Assembly (NCBI RefSeq): GCF_027925445.1
Contig: NZ_AP027149.1
Location: forward strand, 1,612,001 to 1,676,000
Source: Methylocystis bryophila
GTDB taxonomy: Bacteria > Pseudomonadota > Alphaproteobacteria > Rhizobiales > Beijerinckiaceae
Reading direction: 5' to 3'
Length of the DNA stretch: 64,000 bases
Shown in pieces: positions 28,964 to 38,548 of this stretch. The position numbers and the translations under genes are program-made. The notes under the pieces are model-generated. The model made no database searches and was not told the DNA's origin. It saw only the letters and a list, made by a program, of their open reading frames with translations. Position 1 is the first letter of the stretch. Each line of letters starts with the position of its first letter.

Positions 28964-31357
28964 TCACCATGCCGGCGTCAGAGTTTGGCCCACGCCGATG
29001 AAGCTCGGGCTCGCGAAGTCGATGAGATAATTGCTGCCGCTCCCGCAGAGCGGATTGGCGTAAGCATTCCCAGACAGGCCGGCGTTGGCGACGACCGTGC
29101 AATCCTTGTTGGCGACATTGTGAGCGAAGAGATGCACATTGGCGGCGCCCCAAATCGTGACGCCATTGCCTTGCGCCTGCGCGCCGAGGCTCACCGTCGG
29201 ATTGGTCGCCGTGTTGGGGTCGCCGGAAAGAGGAATGTCGATCTGGTTCGCCGCGCCGGGGAGATTGGTGTTATTGACGGATAGGATCGGCGCGCTCGCG
29301 ATCGTGATGGTGCTCGCCGAGGCCGCGCAATAGTTGAAGAAGGTCGAGCCCCCGGCCGGATAGGCGCCGTCCGTGTAGCAAAAGCCATAGGACTTCGTTC
29401 CGCTCGTCGTTCCGCCGAGATAGAAGCTCGGGATATTGCTGTCAGTGAAAAACTGCAAAGCCTGCTGTTGCGCCGCCGTGACGTTCGACGCGCAGGACAT
29501 GCCGTTCGCGCCGGGCGCGACGCAGGGCTGGCTCGGCGGCATTTGGAACGTCACGCGCACGCCGTAATGCGTTCCGTCCATCTGCGACGGCGTCAACCGC
29601 GTGGCCTGGATCATCGCGAAGGGCGGCGTGCGGATGCCGGCCCGATACCAGCTCGCCCATTTCCCCATATAGGCGCCGACGATGGCGTTCCCCTGCGGCT
29701 CTTGGTGGACGGAATCGCTTTGGTAGGTTCCGACGAAGCTCGGCCCCGTCGCGACGAAGCGGCGATCGGCGAGCGCTTCTGTCACCATCGCCGCATCGAC
29801 GACGAACTGAAAGAATTTCTGGTTGCTGCCCCAGTTCGACGAGGACGGCGCCGGCGCGAAAATCGGCACGCCGGCCGGGTCTGGCGCGTCGGAGACATCG
29901 GACGCCGTGAATTGCGCGACCATCGACTTCAATTCGGCGAGATAGCCGGGATAGCAGGGCGAGAGATAGATCGTATCGCTGACGGCGCCACTGGCGAGGC
30001 TGTTCGCCTGCAAAGTGATCATCGTCGATGCCCAGGAAGTCGCATAGCCCAGGAAGGCGCTCGTCGTCGCATCATAGACGCACCATCCGGCGACGGATTG
30101 CGAAACGCCGTTGAGGGTTTGCGGCGACGTCGTGACGAGGAATGTCGCCGCGGTCGTCGAGGGCGGCGTCGCGCCGACCGTGGCGCTCGCCGCCGCCGCG
30201 GCGCTCTCGCCAAGGCGCAGTGGAACGCCGCCGAGCCGATAGGCCCAAGGCCCTGTGAGCCCGGGGAGCGCGCTTGAAGAACTCTGCACGGCGTTCTTGA
30301 TGTATTTTTGCGCCGTGACGAGATTGGCCCAGTCGTTATTGCCGCCCGGGGCAAGAATGTTGGGGAGCGAGGCAGTCCAATCCTGGCCGCCATGCGACAT
30401 ATTCTCGGCGACGATCGCATTCGGCGCGGCCCAGCCGGTCATCGCGATATATTGCGCGACGAAGCTCGACATCGGCGTCTCGATATAGAAGCCGCCGTTG
30501 CCGCAGTTCGTCGCATAGGCCAGCTCTTTGAGTGGCGTGAAGCCGAACCAATAGGCGGTGCTGAGCGGCTTCGAATTCGTGCAGTTCGTCGCCGGATCGA
30601 GCGTCTCCCACATGCCGCGCGGGCCGAGCAGCGGGGTTACGTTCGCCTTTGGGTAGATCATGAAGGCGTTGGAATTGATGTTCGACCCCGTGAGGGAGGT
30701 CATGAAGATCGTTTCGGTTGCGATCGCGCAAGTGAGCGGGCCAAGCGCGATGGAGACATTGGTCGCATAGACGCCGTTCGAGCCGTTAGGGCCTCCATTC
30801 GTTCCAGAGACGAACGCCGTCGTCATAGGATTAGAGCCAGGCGCTATGCCGGCAGCGGAAATAGCGCTCCCCGGGGCGCCGGCGATGATGGGCGTGCTGG
30901 TGATGTAGTTGACGACAACTGAAAAGCCGGCGACGTTGCCAATGTTTCCGGACGCTGCGGAAAGCGAGTTCCCGATTCCAAATCCGTTTCCCGCCGTGGT
31001 GATAGCGACCGCTGTCACCGCACCGCCAAAAACAGTGATTGTGGCTTTGGCGTTGGCGCCGGAGCCCCCGGTAAGGGGCACATTGGCGTAGGTTCCGTCC
31101 GTCCCTCCAGAGCCGCCAGTTATGGCTCCGAGCCCGGCCGTCGAAAGCGGCCCTGTTATGCCGCTGATTGTGACCTGGCCGCCGCCTGTCGTCGAAAACT
31201 GGCAGGTTTCGTAGAGGAAGGTCGTGCCGGGCGCCTGCATCGTCGACTGGCCGTAGCCGATGAAGGTCAAGGCGGTCGGCGGATAGCTCTGCGCGCTGGC
31301 CGCGAGGGCGAGCAGAGAGAACAGGGCGGCGAGCGCGCCAATCGCGAACTTCTTCAT
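28964..31357 (-). CDS. Large exported tail-spike-like protein with SGNH-like region
   Basis: This 797-residue protein has a Sec signal peptide (cleavage after LAASA). A glycine-rich repetitive part of about 200 residues follows. Residues from about 280 on resemble an SGNH-type hydrolase or carbohydrate-active core, with NMSHGGQDW and a late SDSVHQEPQGNAIVGAYMG block where the Asp/His pair would sit. AGGGAG precedes the start. Phage spikes rarely carry signal peptides, so export to the cell surface is suggested. Confidence 0.6.
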   Translation of the reverse strand: MKKFAIGALAALFSLLALAASAQSYPPTALTFIGYGQSTMQAPGTTFLYETCQFSTTGGGQVTISGITGPLSTAGLGAITGGSGGTDGTYANVPLTGGSGANAKATITVFGGAVTAVAITTAGNGFGIGNSLSAASGNIGNVAGFSVVVNYITSTPIIAGAPGSAISAAGIAPGSNPMTTAFVSGTNGGPNGSNGVYATNVSIALGPLTCAIATETIFMTSLTGSNINSNAFMIYPKANVTPLLGPRGMWETLDPATNCTNSKPLSTAYWFGFTPLKELAYATNCGNGGFYIETPMSSFVAQYIAMTGWAAPNAIVAENMSHGGQDWTASLPNILAPGGNNDWANLVTAQKYIKNAVQSSSSALPGLTGPWAYRLGGVPLRLGESAAAAASATVGATPPSTTAATFLVTTSPQTLNGVSQSVAGWCVYDATTSAFLGYATSWASTMITLQANSLASGAVSDTIYLSPCYPGYLAELKSMVAQFTASDVSDAPDPAGVPIFAPAPSSSNWGSNQKFFQFVVDAAMVTEALADRRFVATGPSFVGTYQSDSVHQEPQGNAIVGAYMGKWASWYRAGIRTPPFAMIQATRLTPSQMDGTHYGVRVTFQMPPSQPCVAPGANGMSCASNVTAAQQQALQFFTDSNIPSFYLGGTTSGTKSYGFCYTDGAYPAGGSTFFNYCAASASTITIASAPILSVNNTNLPGAANQIDIPLSGDPNTATNPTVSLGAQAQGNGVTIWGAANVHLFAHNVANKDCTVVANAGLSGNAYANPLCGSGSNYLIDFASPSFIGVGQTLTPAW

Positions 31358-31369
31358 GCGACACGCTCC

Positions 31370-32929
31370 CTAGTAGCCGATGCAATCTGCGTAGAGAACG
31401 TCACTGTTCGCGCCGGTCCCCGCTTCCGTCAGCGTGGCCGATGTTGTCGAGTCCCCCGTCTGCGTGAAGGTGCTCGCCGGCGTCGTTCTGTTTTGCAGGT
31501 GACACACATAGCCATTTGCCGAAGCGGGCAGACCGCTGATGATGATCGTCTGCCCTGCCGTGCATCCCGTCGCCGTCGTGAGATGTCCGACCGTCGCGCC
31601 GCCCGTCCAAGCCGATCCCGCGCACGTTCCCGTCGTGAGGGTCGGCGCCGTTCCGCCCGATGCTTGGAGCGACGCGAGCTGCATCGTTCCGTTCTTCGCG
31701 CAGCCCGTGCTGGAGCCGACTTCGACGACGCCCGCCGCTTGACGGCATAGCGTCGTGTCGATGGAACCCGCGACCGGGACCGACCCGCTGGAAATCCAGC
31801 CGAATATGTTCCCGGCGGCCCCTTCAAACGCGGCATTTCCCTTATTGACGCACCATGCCCCGGTAAAGCAGACATGCGCAGATCCGTTATAGCCAAGATT
31901 GATCGTGCCCGAATAATACAGCCCGTAGTCCAGGACGATGTTCGCCACGGCAGACGTCGGCCCGACGAAGAGGCCGAAATTGCGCTGCGTGATCGACCCG
32001 CCTGCGTCGCCGGTTCCCGACCCGTTTTTCGTGACTTGCAGGACCGCAGTCGGCGTGTTGGCCGCCTGATTGTTGGTCAGGACGATAGACGACGTGAAGC
32101 CTGCAAAGACCTGCTCGCTGTTCGTGGCGCAGGCCGTGAGGCAGTTGCGATAGACGTCATAGGCGAAATTGGTCGTGTCGACCGTGAATTTAGAGTTTTC
32201 CTGCAGGACGCCGGTCGTCGCGGCGCTGTCAAACATAAGCGCGCCTGCCGCCGCGCCACCGCTCGTCGCCGTCGAGCCGATCGTGAGCGACGTTCCAGAG
32301 CCGGAGCAAGAGCCCCAAGAGGGCGCGGAGCCGTTGCTCGTCAAGCAGGCGCCGTTCGCGCCGATGGCGAGGCGAACCGCCGAGCCCAGCGTGCCGCCGA
32401 TGATCAGATCGCCCGCCGTCGTCATGGGCGAGAGGGCGTTGAAGGCGGCGAGCGCCGTCGTCTGGCCGCTGCCGCCATTGCCGATCGGCAGCGCCCCTGT
32501 GACCGCCGAGGCGAGGTTGATGTTCGTGAGCGTGTTCGACGCGCCCGAGATCGTCTTGTTCGTGAGCGTCTGCGTCGCGGCCGCGCCGACGAGCGTGTCA
32601 TTCGCAGCACTCGGCGGCAGCGAGAAGGCGAAGGAGCCCGTCGTCGATGCGAGGATCTGGGAGTAATAGCTCGCGCCATAGATTTGCAGCGTGCCGGGAT
32701 TGCTGGGATTGCCGACGCCGATCACGAAGCCGTTGATCGTCAGGCCTGGGCAGGCGCTGATCGTCGTTCCCGCCGTGAGATAGCAGCCCGCGTAATATTG
32801 GGAGCCCGAGGCGACCGTGCCGGAACCGCCGCCCCCGCCGCCGGGGGCATAGGCGCCGCCCTGTTGCGCGAGGACAGGCGGGGCGAGCAGCGATAGGAAC
32901 GCCGCCGCGAGAAGAAGGAGTTTCCTCAT
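31370..32929 (-). CDS. Exported tail-fibre-like protein
   Basis: This 519-residue protein starts with a signal peptide (MRKLLLLAAAFLSLLAPPVLA) and a glycine linker. It then has the phage fibre pattern TLVGAAATQTLTNKTISGASN. The C-terminal 250 residues are Thr/Ser/Ala-rich beta-type sequence without a recognised domain. Its ATG overlaps the stop of the upstream gene by one base (TGATG), so it is translationally coupled inside the phage operon even though it seems to be exported. Confidence 0.65.
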   Translation of the reverse strand: MRKLLLLAAAFLSLLAPPVLAQQGGAYAPGGGGGGSGTVASGSQYYAGCYLTAGTTISACPGLTINGFVIGVGNPSNPGTLQIYGASYYSQILASTTGSFAFSLPPSAANDTLVGAAATQTLTNKTISGASNTLTNINLASAVTGALPIGNGGSGQTTALAAFNALSPMTTAGDLIIGGTLGSAVRLAIGANGACLTSNGSAPSWGSCSGSGTSLTIGSTATSGGAAAGALMFDSAATTGVLQENSKFTVDTTNFAYDVYRNCLTACATNSEQVFAGFTSSIVLTNNQAANTPTAVLQVTKNGSGTGDAGGSITQRNFGLFVGPTSAVANIVLDYGLYYSGTINLGYNGSAHVCFTGAWCVNKGNAAFEGAAGNIFGWISSGSVPVAGSIDTTLCRQAAGVVEVGSSTGCAKNGTMQLASLQASGGTAPTLTTGTCAGSAWTGGATVGHLTTATGCTAGQTIIISGLPASANGYVCHLQNRTTPASTFTQTGDSTTSATLTEAGTGANSDVLYADCIGY

Positions 32930-35229
32930 CACTGCACCTGCCCGGAAATGAAGGCTGTAGTGGAAGCCGTCTTGTTGAAGGGGCCGGTCGTCGAGAAGAC
33001 TGCGACGATTCCGGACGCGAACGCCAGTGGACTCGGCCAAGCCATATTGAGCGCGCCATTGGCGGCGATCGGATAGACCCATTTCGGCGTCACCGCACCA
33101 TCGGCTGGAGCGGCGGTCGCGTCGAAGAGCAAGAGCCAGCCCGAGACGGTCGACGTCGCCATCAGACTCAGAAGATTGCCGGCAGAGGCTTTGAGCTGAA
33201 GCGCAGACGCCGCGGACGAAGTGACGACTGGCGCGAGCGCCGCGCTCTGGACGATCGGCGTTCCTGATATTGAAACTGCCCACGCGCCGCTTTGCGTCAC
33301 GCCGCCGATGATGTTCGAGCCCGCTGGCAAAGCGGGCAGCTGTCTGACATTGACGAAGAGCCCGTTGCTCTTGTCGCCATAGGCGCGATCATAGGTCGCG
33401 CCGTTCCACAGCATCAGCGCTTTGACGGGGATGCCGGTGGCGCTCTGGGCGTCGCTTGAGACCGCGCGCGGCCGGTCATAGCTCGTCCCGTTCCACAGCA
33501 GATCGACCGAAGCCTCGAGCCCCGTCGTCGGCATCGCGTCGCCGGAGACGGAGCGAAGGCGGTCGATGCTCGCGCCGTTCCACAGGCCGCAACTCTCAAG
33601 GACGACGTTTTGCGGCGCGCAGCCGTCCTGAGTGGCGGCGCGCTCGATGTAATATTTCGCCGAAACGGGATCGTAGAGCGCTTCCTCCCCGACACTGACG
33701 CCGGCAGGCGTGAAGCCGTTGAGGCCGGGGCCGGCAGAGGCGAAAATGTCCCAGGCGACGGCCGCGCCGTTTGCATGCGGATTTGCCAGCGCCAATTGCA
33801 GCGGAACGGAGAGGGAGCCGATCGTGAAGCTCTGCGAGACATAGGCCGACTCTTCTGCGCCTGCCCCCGCATCCAGACGAATCTGCTGGCCAGGATTGAG
33901 CCCGACCACAGCGTTGAGCGTGATCGATGTGACGCCCCCCGCGACGGCGCCGTTGAGGGTCGAGCCGCCAGCGCCCTTGCCTTGCAGGTTGCGCGCGCGA
34001 TCAAAGGCAAGTCCGGAAATCGCGCCTGTATTGGTGAGCGGGCCGCCGCCGTTCCATTCATATTCGGCTGCGACGGCTGTTCCGATTCCCGAGGCGCCGT
34101 CCAGCTCGCCAGCGGCCGACCGCTCCATCTCGACGGTTTGATTTGGCGCGTTGTAGAAATAGGCTGCGCTCGCGGCGATGCCGGCGGGCGTCGAGCCGTC
34201 GGGGATCGTCGCGTCGCGCGCCTGATTATAGCCGAATGCGTAAACGGCGACGCCGGCCGAGTGGCTGTTCTTGAAGACGCCATTGACGACTTTCGTCGCT
34301 ATGTTCACCGCGCTCAGATATACGAGCTCCTGATTGAGGCCCGTGTCGACGACGAGAGTCGAGCCCGCTTGAAGCGAGGTCGTCACCCCGCGGTTGGAGA
34401 AGTTCACCGCGGCAAGGGTGACGTTCTGCGGCGAAGCGGAGCCTGTTATCGCGCCGCTCGTCACCGTCGTAGCCAGCGGCGGTCCCGCGAGCTGTTGCGC
34501 GCCGGCGGCGACGCCGACGGCAGGCGCGCCGTCCAGGCTCGTTTCGCGCTGGCGATCGAGATTGCCCGAGCCGTTGACGAGTTGCGCAACGCCGCCGGTG
34601 TTGAGCCCGTAAGTCGTTGCGCCGAGGGTCTGGTTGTCCGTGTTGTGGAAGGCGAGAACCGCAGATTGAAAGCCGGTCGTGGGGTCGGTGATGACGTCCG
34701 GCAAAGGCGAGGTTTTCGATGGGGCGCGTAAATTGCCGGAGCCGTCGATGAACCCGAGTTCCGTAGCCAAGCTCGGGGCGGTCGCGCCCGTGGTTCCGAT
34801 CGAAGCGTTGGAGCCGCCGCCGCCCGAGCTCCCGCCTGAAAGCGCGAGGCCGAGGCCCGATCCGCCCGTGATGTTGAGGCTCGTTCCGCCGCTTGCCGCG
34901 ATTGCGGCGATATAGGTCGCCCCACCGGGCGCGAAGGGCAGGGCGCCGCCAGCAGGCACTTCATCGCCTGCGCTCGTCGCCACCACGCCGCTGCCGCCGA
35001 AGGCGACGAAGGCGGGCTGGGCGCCGGTGTTGTAGACCATGACGGTCACGCCGGCCGGCAGCGCGACGCGTGCGCTGGTCGTGGAGACAGAAAGCTGCGT
35101 CGTATTGCCGTTCGGCGCGAAATTGGCGTTTGAGCCGCCGCCGCCCGAGAAGGATGTGATTTTGGCTCCGGCGCCATCCTCGATCACGACGCCTGTCGTG
35201 ATCGATCCGTCGGGATTCTTCCACTGCAT
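32929..35229 (-). CDS. Phage tail/fibre protein, repetitive
   Basis: This 766-residue protein has no signal peptide and is rich in Gly, Ala, Ser and Thr. It contains repeated short units of the kind LWNGTSYDRPRAVSSDA at about residues 565-650, a repeat I associate with phage structural proteins. A ribosome site AAGGAG fixes the start at 35229 rather than an ATG seven codons upstream. It probably forms part of the tail tip or fibre; no enzyme motif is seen. Confidence 0.65.
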   Translation of the reverse strand: MQWKNPDGSITTGVVIEDGAGAKITSFSGGGGSNANFAPNGNTTQLSVSTTSARVALPAGVTVMVYNTGAQPAFVAFGGSGVVATSAGDEVPAGGALPFAPGGATYIAAIAASGGTSLNITGGSGLGLALSGGSSGGGGSNASIGTTGATAPSLATELGFIDGSGNLRAPSKTSPLPDVITDPTTGFQSAVLAFHNTDNQTLGATTYGLNTGGVAQLVNGSGNLDRQRETSLDGAPAVGVAAGAQQLAGPPLATTVTSGAITGSASPQNVTLAAVNFSNRGVTTSLQAGSTLVVDTGLNQELVYLSAVNIATKVVNGVFKNSHSAGVAVYAFGYNQARDATIPDGSTPAGIAASAAYFYNAPNQTVEMERSAAGELDGASGIGTAVAAEYEWNGGGPLTNTGAISGLAFDRARNLQGKGAGGSTLNGAVAGGVTSITLNAVVGLNPGQQIRLDAGAGAEESAYVSQSFTIGSLSVPLQLALANPHANGAAVAWDIFASAGPGLNGFTPAGVSVGEEALYDPVSAKYYIERAATQDGCAPQNVVLESCGLWNGASIDRLRSVSGDAMPTTGLEASVDLLWNGTSYDRPRAVSSDAQSATGIPVKALMLWNGATYDRAYGDKSNGLFVNVRQLPALPAGSNIIGGVTQSGAWAVSISGTPIVQSAALAPVVTSSAASALQLKASAGNLLSLMATSTVSGWLLLFDATAAPADGAVTPKWVYPIAANGALNMAWPSPLAFASGIVAVFSTTGPFNKTASTTAFISGQVQ

Positions 35230-35318
35230 CAAGGGCTCCTTATTGAGCACGCGCGAGAGCAGCGCGCGGGAGATCGCGCGCCGACGTTTCTTCTGTTGTG
35301 AACGAAGGGTTCGTCGAT

Positions 35319-35867
35319 TTAGGAAGAGGCGACGCTCGGCATGAGATAATGGATCGTCATGCGGACTTGGCCGCCCGTGAAATTACCGCCTGCCGCCGTG
35401 AACAACACGGACGTTGCTGCGTAATAGGGATTAGGGCCGATGAGGCCGAGATTCGTCGAGCCTGCGCCTATGCCGAGAGACGAGCCGAATTGCGAAGGGT
35501 TGCCGGAAACGCCACAGCTGTATGACGTTGCGCCGGTGATGGTCGTGACGACTCGATTGGAGACGGCGAGCACGATTGCGCCGCTGGGGATTTGAACCGT
35601 CGAGGCGGTCGTCGCGCCGGAGAGCGACACGAGCTGTTCAAGGCAAGCGATGCTGACCGCGCCGCCATGCGGCGCCTGCGCGAGCAGCGAGTTGGCGCCG
35701 AGCGTGACGACCTCGGAGAGCTTCGCGGCCGGAAACCCGCCGGCGGTCGCGCCATCTTGCAAGCAAAGGCGGTTGTTCGTCGTGTCGACGACGACCTCGC
35801 CGGGCTTGCCCGTGAAGGCGGCGACATTTGCGGCGTTGTCGCGCCGCAGTTGAACTTGCGTGCTCAT
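35319..35867 (-). CDS. Tail protein with Mtd-like N-terminal domain
   Basis: This 182-residue protein opens with a pattern shared by N-terminal trimer domains of phage fibres and tropism proteins (VQLRRDNAANVAAFTGKPGE then VVVDTTNNRLCLQDG). The rest is beta-rich. Its start codon overlaps the stop of the gp15-like gene by one base. It probably attaches a fibre to the tail tip. Confidence 0.65.
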   Translation of the reverse strand: MSTQVQLRRDNAANVAAFTGKPGEVVVDTTNNRLCLQDGATAGGFPAAKLSEVVTLGANSLLAQAPHGGAVSIACLEQLVSLSGATTASTVQIPSGAIVLAVSNRVVTTITGATSYSCGVSGNPSQFGSSLGIGAGSTNLGLIGPNPYYAATSVLFTAAGGNFTGGQVRMTIHYLMPSVASS

Positions 35868-38089
35868 CAGATGACGCTCCCCAGATCGATGGTCGTATAA
35901 GCCGCTCCCGACACCGTGCCGAAATCGTCAAAGAGGCTCGCGGCGACGCTCGCTTGACCCCAATCCTGCGCCTGACCCAGCAGCAGGGAGGTCGCGATCG
36001 GCCCGACCGCGCCGCCGCCGCTCGGGGCATAGCTGTAAAGGGCGCAGGTCGAGAGATCCTGCAGCCCGCCGCCGAACACGTTGAAGCTTTGGAACTTCAG
36101 ATAGAGGGTCTGTCCGACGAAGTCGCTCGGCAGAGCATATTGCACGACCGCGCCGTCGAGACGCGCGAAGGGCGCGCCGATCGCATGCGCCGAGGGCGTC
36201 GTGCCGTACATGCCGCGCGGCAGCCCTGAGAGCGCGTATTTGCTCGCAGCTGTGAGCGTGGCGGTCGTATAGCCAAGGAGCTCGCCGTCGACGAGGCAAA
36301 GGGTCTGTCCAGCGAGGGCCGCCGCCTGCGTCGCGCCGCCCAGCGCGCCGGCGCTCTCGGTCAGATCGACGGCGAGCGAGCTCGTGCCGTCATATCCGCT
36401 CGCGGACGGCAGCGGCGCGGTGAGGAAGCCTTGTCGAAGCGGATTTTGGATCGTGACGAAGCGCTGATAGGTGGTGTTGTCGAGCGAAGCCCAGACCACG
36501 CACCCGCCCCAATTGGCGTCAGGGACGCCACCCGTTCCGCCCGAGGCGCCGAGCCAGATTTCGGCAACATTGTTGGTGACCTGCGGTGGCGGCTCGAAGA
36601 TGAGCGGCGTGTTCACCGCGGCGGCGGCGACCCCCATGTTGAGCGAGGCGCCGCCCGCGGCGCCTGTCGGATTGGGCGCTGGCGTCGAGACGCCGATCAC
36701 GAGCTCCTCGGCGAGAACCGAGAGCTTGCCTTGGTCGTCCTCTTCTATCTCGACGATGCGCACCGGCGCGCCGGTCAATCCGAGATTGGGATCGGAGAGC
36801 GTGACGACATCCATCGGATCGAGCAGGCAGAACTCCCAGGAGAGATCGAATTTGAACTGCGCGCGCACATAAAGGCCGCGCTGCAAGATTGTTTGGGCGA
36901 TAATCGACGCGACTTTGAGATCGCAAATCTCATGCGCCGTGATCGTCGAGCCGACCCGCAGACCGAATTGCTCGATCATCGACTGGTCGCGCGCCTCGAT
37001 CGGCGTCGGCTGATATTCGGGCAGGCCTTGCCCGCTCGTGACGCCGGTGCGATTCAACGCTTCGACGCGCAGCAGATTGGGAAGCGAGAAAGGATCGACG
37101 CGCGTCGACTTGATGGGATCGACGCCAGGGCAATAAACGAGATCGTCGTCATCGAGCGCGAAGGCCGGCGCCACATTGGGGACGTAGGCGCCGCCATTTC
37201 CGGTGACCGATTGATCGCCGTATGGAATGAAACGTAGGCGATCCCCGGACCAAACCGCCGCCGTGTTCAAGAGCTGCAGCCAGCGCGTCAACACGCTCGA
37301 GGCCGTCTCGACCTGATTGATCAAAGGACTGAAACAGAGTCCCAACGCGCGGCAATAGCTCTGCAGCGACGCATCGCCGCCTGCGCCAAAGAGCGTCGTG
37401 GCGTCGATGTTGGCGCCGGGAAAGCCCACGCCATATTGGTCATTGACGAGAAAATCGGCGACGACCTGCGCCGGATCGGCGTCGAGGCCGTTCGCGCCGG
37501 TGCCGAAGAAGACGCCCTTCACCTCGAAATTGAGCGTGCCGATGCTCGCCGATTGTCCGAGGCCAAAATTCGCCGCGCAGACATAGGCGAGGCCGGGATA
37601 GGAGAGACTCGCGCTCGGATTGCTTGCCGCGAGATAGCCCCAGGGCGATTGCGGCGTCGCGCCAGGAAAAAGCGTGAGCCCCAGCGAGGATAGTCCCGAG
37701 CCTCCTCCCGTGACGACACCATTTGCGCTCGAATAGGCCGATCCATAAATCGATTGGCCCTGATAGACTTGGTTCACTCCAACGATTGGGCCCTCGCAAA
37801 GCGCCATCATCAAATCGGCGCTGTATGTCCAGCCGGAGATTGACCAAGTGTATCCGTGGCCGCCCTTGGAGCCGCTCAGCGCGCCCCCTTTGCCCGTGAC
37901 AGGCGTCGGCGAATAGACGGGGTTTGCGCGAAAGTTCGCGTAATAGATGATGTTGACGGCGAGCTTGTTCATTCCCCACAGCAGCGGAATGGGCAACACA
38001 TTCGTCGCCGTCTGCAACTGCAAGCCGGTGTAGCTCGGCCAGATCATCGCCGAATTCGGCGAGGATTTCTTTGCGGCGAGAAAGCTCAT
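35867..38089 (-). CDS. GTA gp15-like tail tip protein (Phage-tail_3 type)
   Basis: This 740-residue protein resembles the C-terminal part of the GTA megatron gp15: VGPIATSLLLGQAQDWG at the end, ARDQSMIEQFGLRVGSTIT and the DDDLVYCPGVDPIKSTRVDP region in the middle. In Rhodobacter GTA, gp15 also carries a TIM-barrel domain; here that domain is on a separate gene at 42324-44795. It overlaps the NlpC/P60 gene by four bases. Confidence 0.8.
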   Translation of the reverse strand: MSFLAAKKSSPNSAMIWPSYTGLQLQTATNVLPIPLLWGMNKLAVNIIYYANFRANPVYSPTPVTGKGGALSGSKGGHGYTWSISGWTYSADLMMALCEGPIVGVNQVYQGQSIYGSAYSSANGVVTGGGSGLSSLGLTLFPGATPQSPWGYLAASNPSASLSYPGLAYVCAANFGLGQSASIGTLNFEVKGVFFGTGANGLDADPAQVVADFLVNDQYGVGFPGANIDATTLFGAGGDASLQSYCRALGLCFSPLINQVETASSVLTRWLQLLNTAAVWSGDRLRFIPYGDQSVTGNGGAYVPNVAPAFALDDDDLVYCPGVDPIKSTRVDPFSLPNLLRVEALNRTGVTSGQGLPEYQPTPIEARDQSMIEQFGLRVGSTITAHEICDLKVASIIAQTILQRGLYVRAQFKFDLSWEFCLLDPMDVVTLSDPNLGLTGAPVRIVEIEEDDQGKLSVLAEELVIGVSTPAPNPTGAAGGASLNMGVAAAAVNTPLIFEPPPQVTNNVAEIWLGASGGTGGVPDANWGGCVVWASLDNTTYQRFVTIQNPLRQGFLTAPLPSASGYDGTSSLAVDLTESAGALGGATQAAALAGQTLCLVDGELLGYTTATLTAASKYALSGLPRGMYGTTPSAHAIGAPFARLDGAVVQYALPSDFVGQTLYLKFQSFNVFGGGLQDLSTCALYSYAPSGGGAVGPIATSLLLGQAQDWGQASVAASLFDDFGTVSGAAYTTIDLGSVI

Positions 38090-38523
38090 TTGCCGACGCC
38101 CACGAGGCTTGCGAAAATCGCCTTGTCCATTCGTTCTCGCATCATTGCGTTTCCGCTCACGACTTCCTCGAGCACGACGCCTGCGGGAAAGGAGGCGTGC
38201 ACGACCGTGAGTGGCGCAGGGCGGCTCACGATCGCGCCGTGGCTATAGCAGCGTCCAACGCGAAAGAGCATCACGTCGCCCGGCTGCGGCGTCTCGACTT
38301 TGATGGCGCGTGATAGGAGCGCGTCGAGGTAGCGTTCTTCGCCGCGATGCAAATGCCAGTCATGAGCATAGGGGCGCGGGTCGAAGGTCTCGACAACGCC
38401 CAAATCGACGAAGACACGCACGAGCAGCATGCCGCAATCACAACCGACGCCCTTGATGTCGGCGCAATTGTGATAGGGCGTGCGGATCCAGCTCTTCGCC
38501 TCGGCGACGATTTTTTCGCGCAT
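38086..38523 (-). CDS. NlpC/P60-type tail peptidase, GTA gp14-like
   Basis: This 145-residue NlpC/P60 cysteine peptidase has the catalytic Cys in VGCDCGMLLVRV and the His in CYSHGAIVS, preceded by PQPGDVMLF. In gene transfer agents the equivalent gp14 is a tail-tip peptidase that helps cross the peptidoglycan. The start at 38523 is supported by AGGA upstream. It overlaps gp15 by four bases and follows gp13 by 25 bases. Confidence 0.88.
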   Translation of the reverse strand: MREKIVAEAKSWIRTPYHNCADIKGVGCDCGMLLVRVFVDLGVVETFDPRPYAHDWHLHRGEERYLDALLSRAIKVETPQPGDVMLFRVGRCYSHGAIVSRPAPLTVVHASFPAGVVLEEVVSGNAMMRERMDKAIFASLVGVGK

Positions 38524-38548
38524 GAAGAGGTCCTGCTGGGTTGATGCT

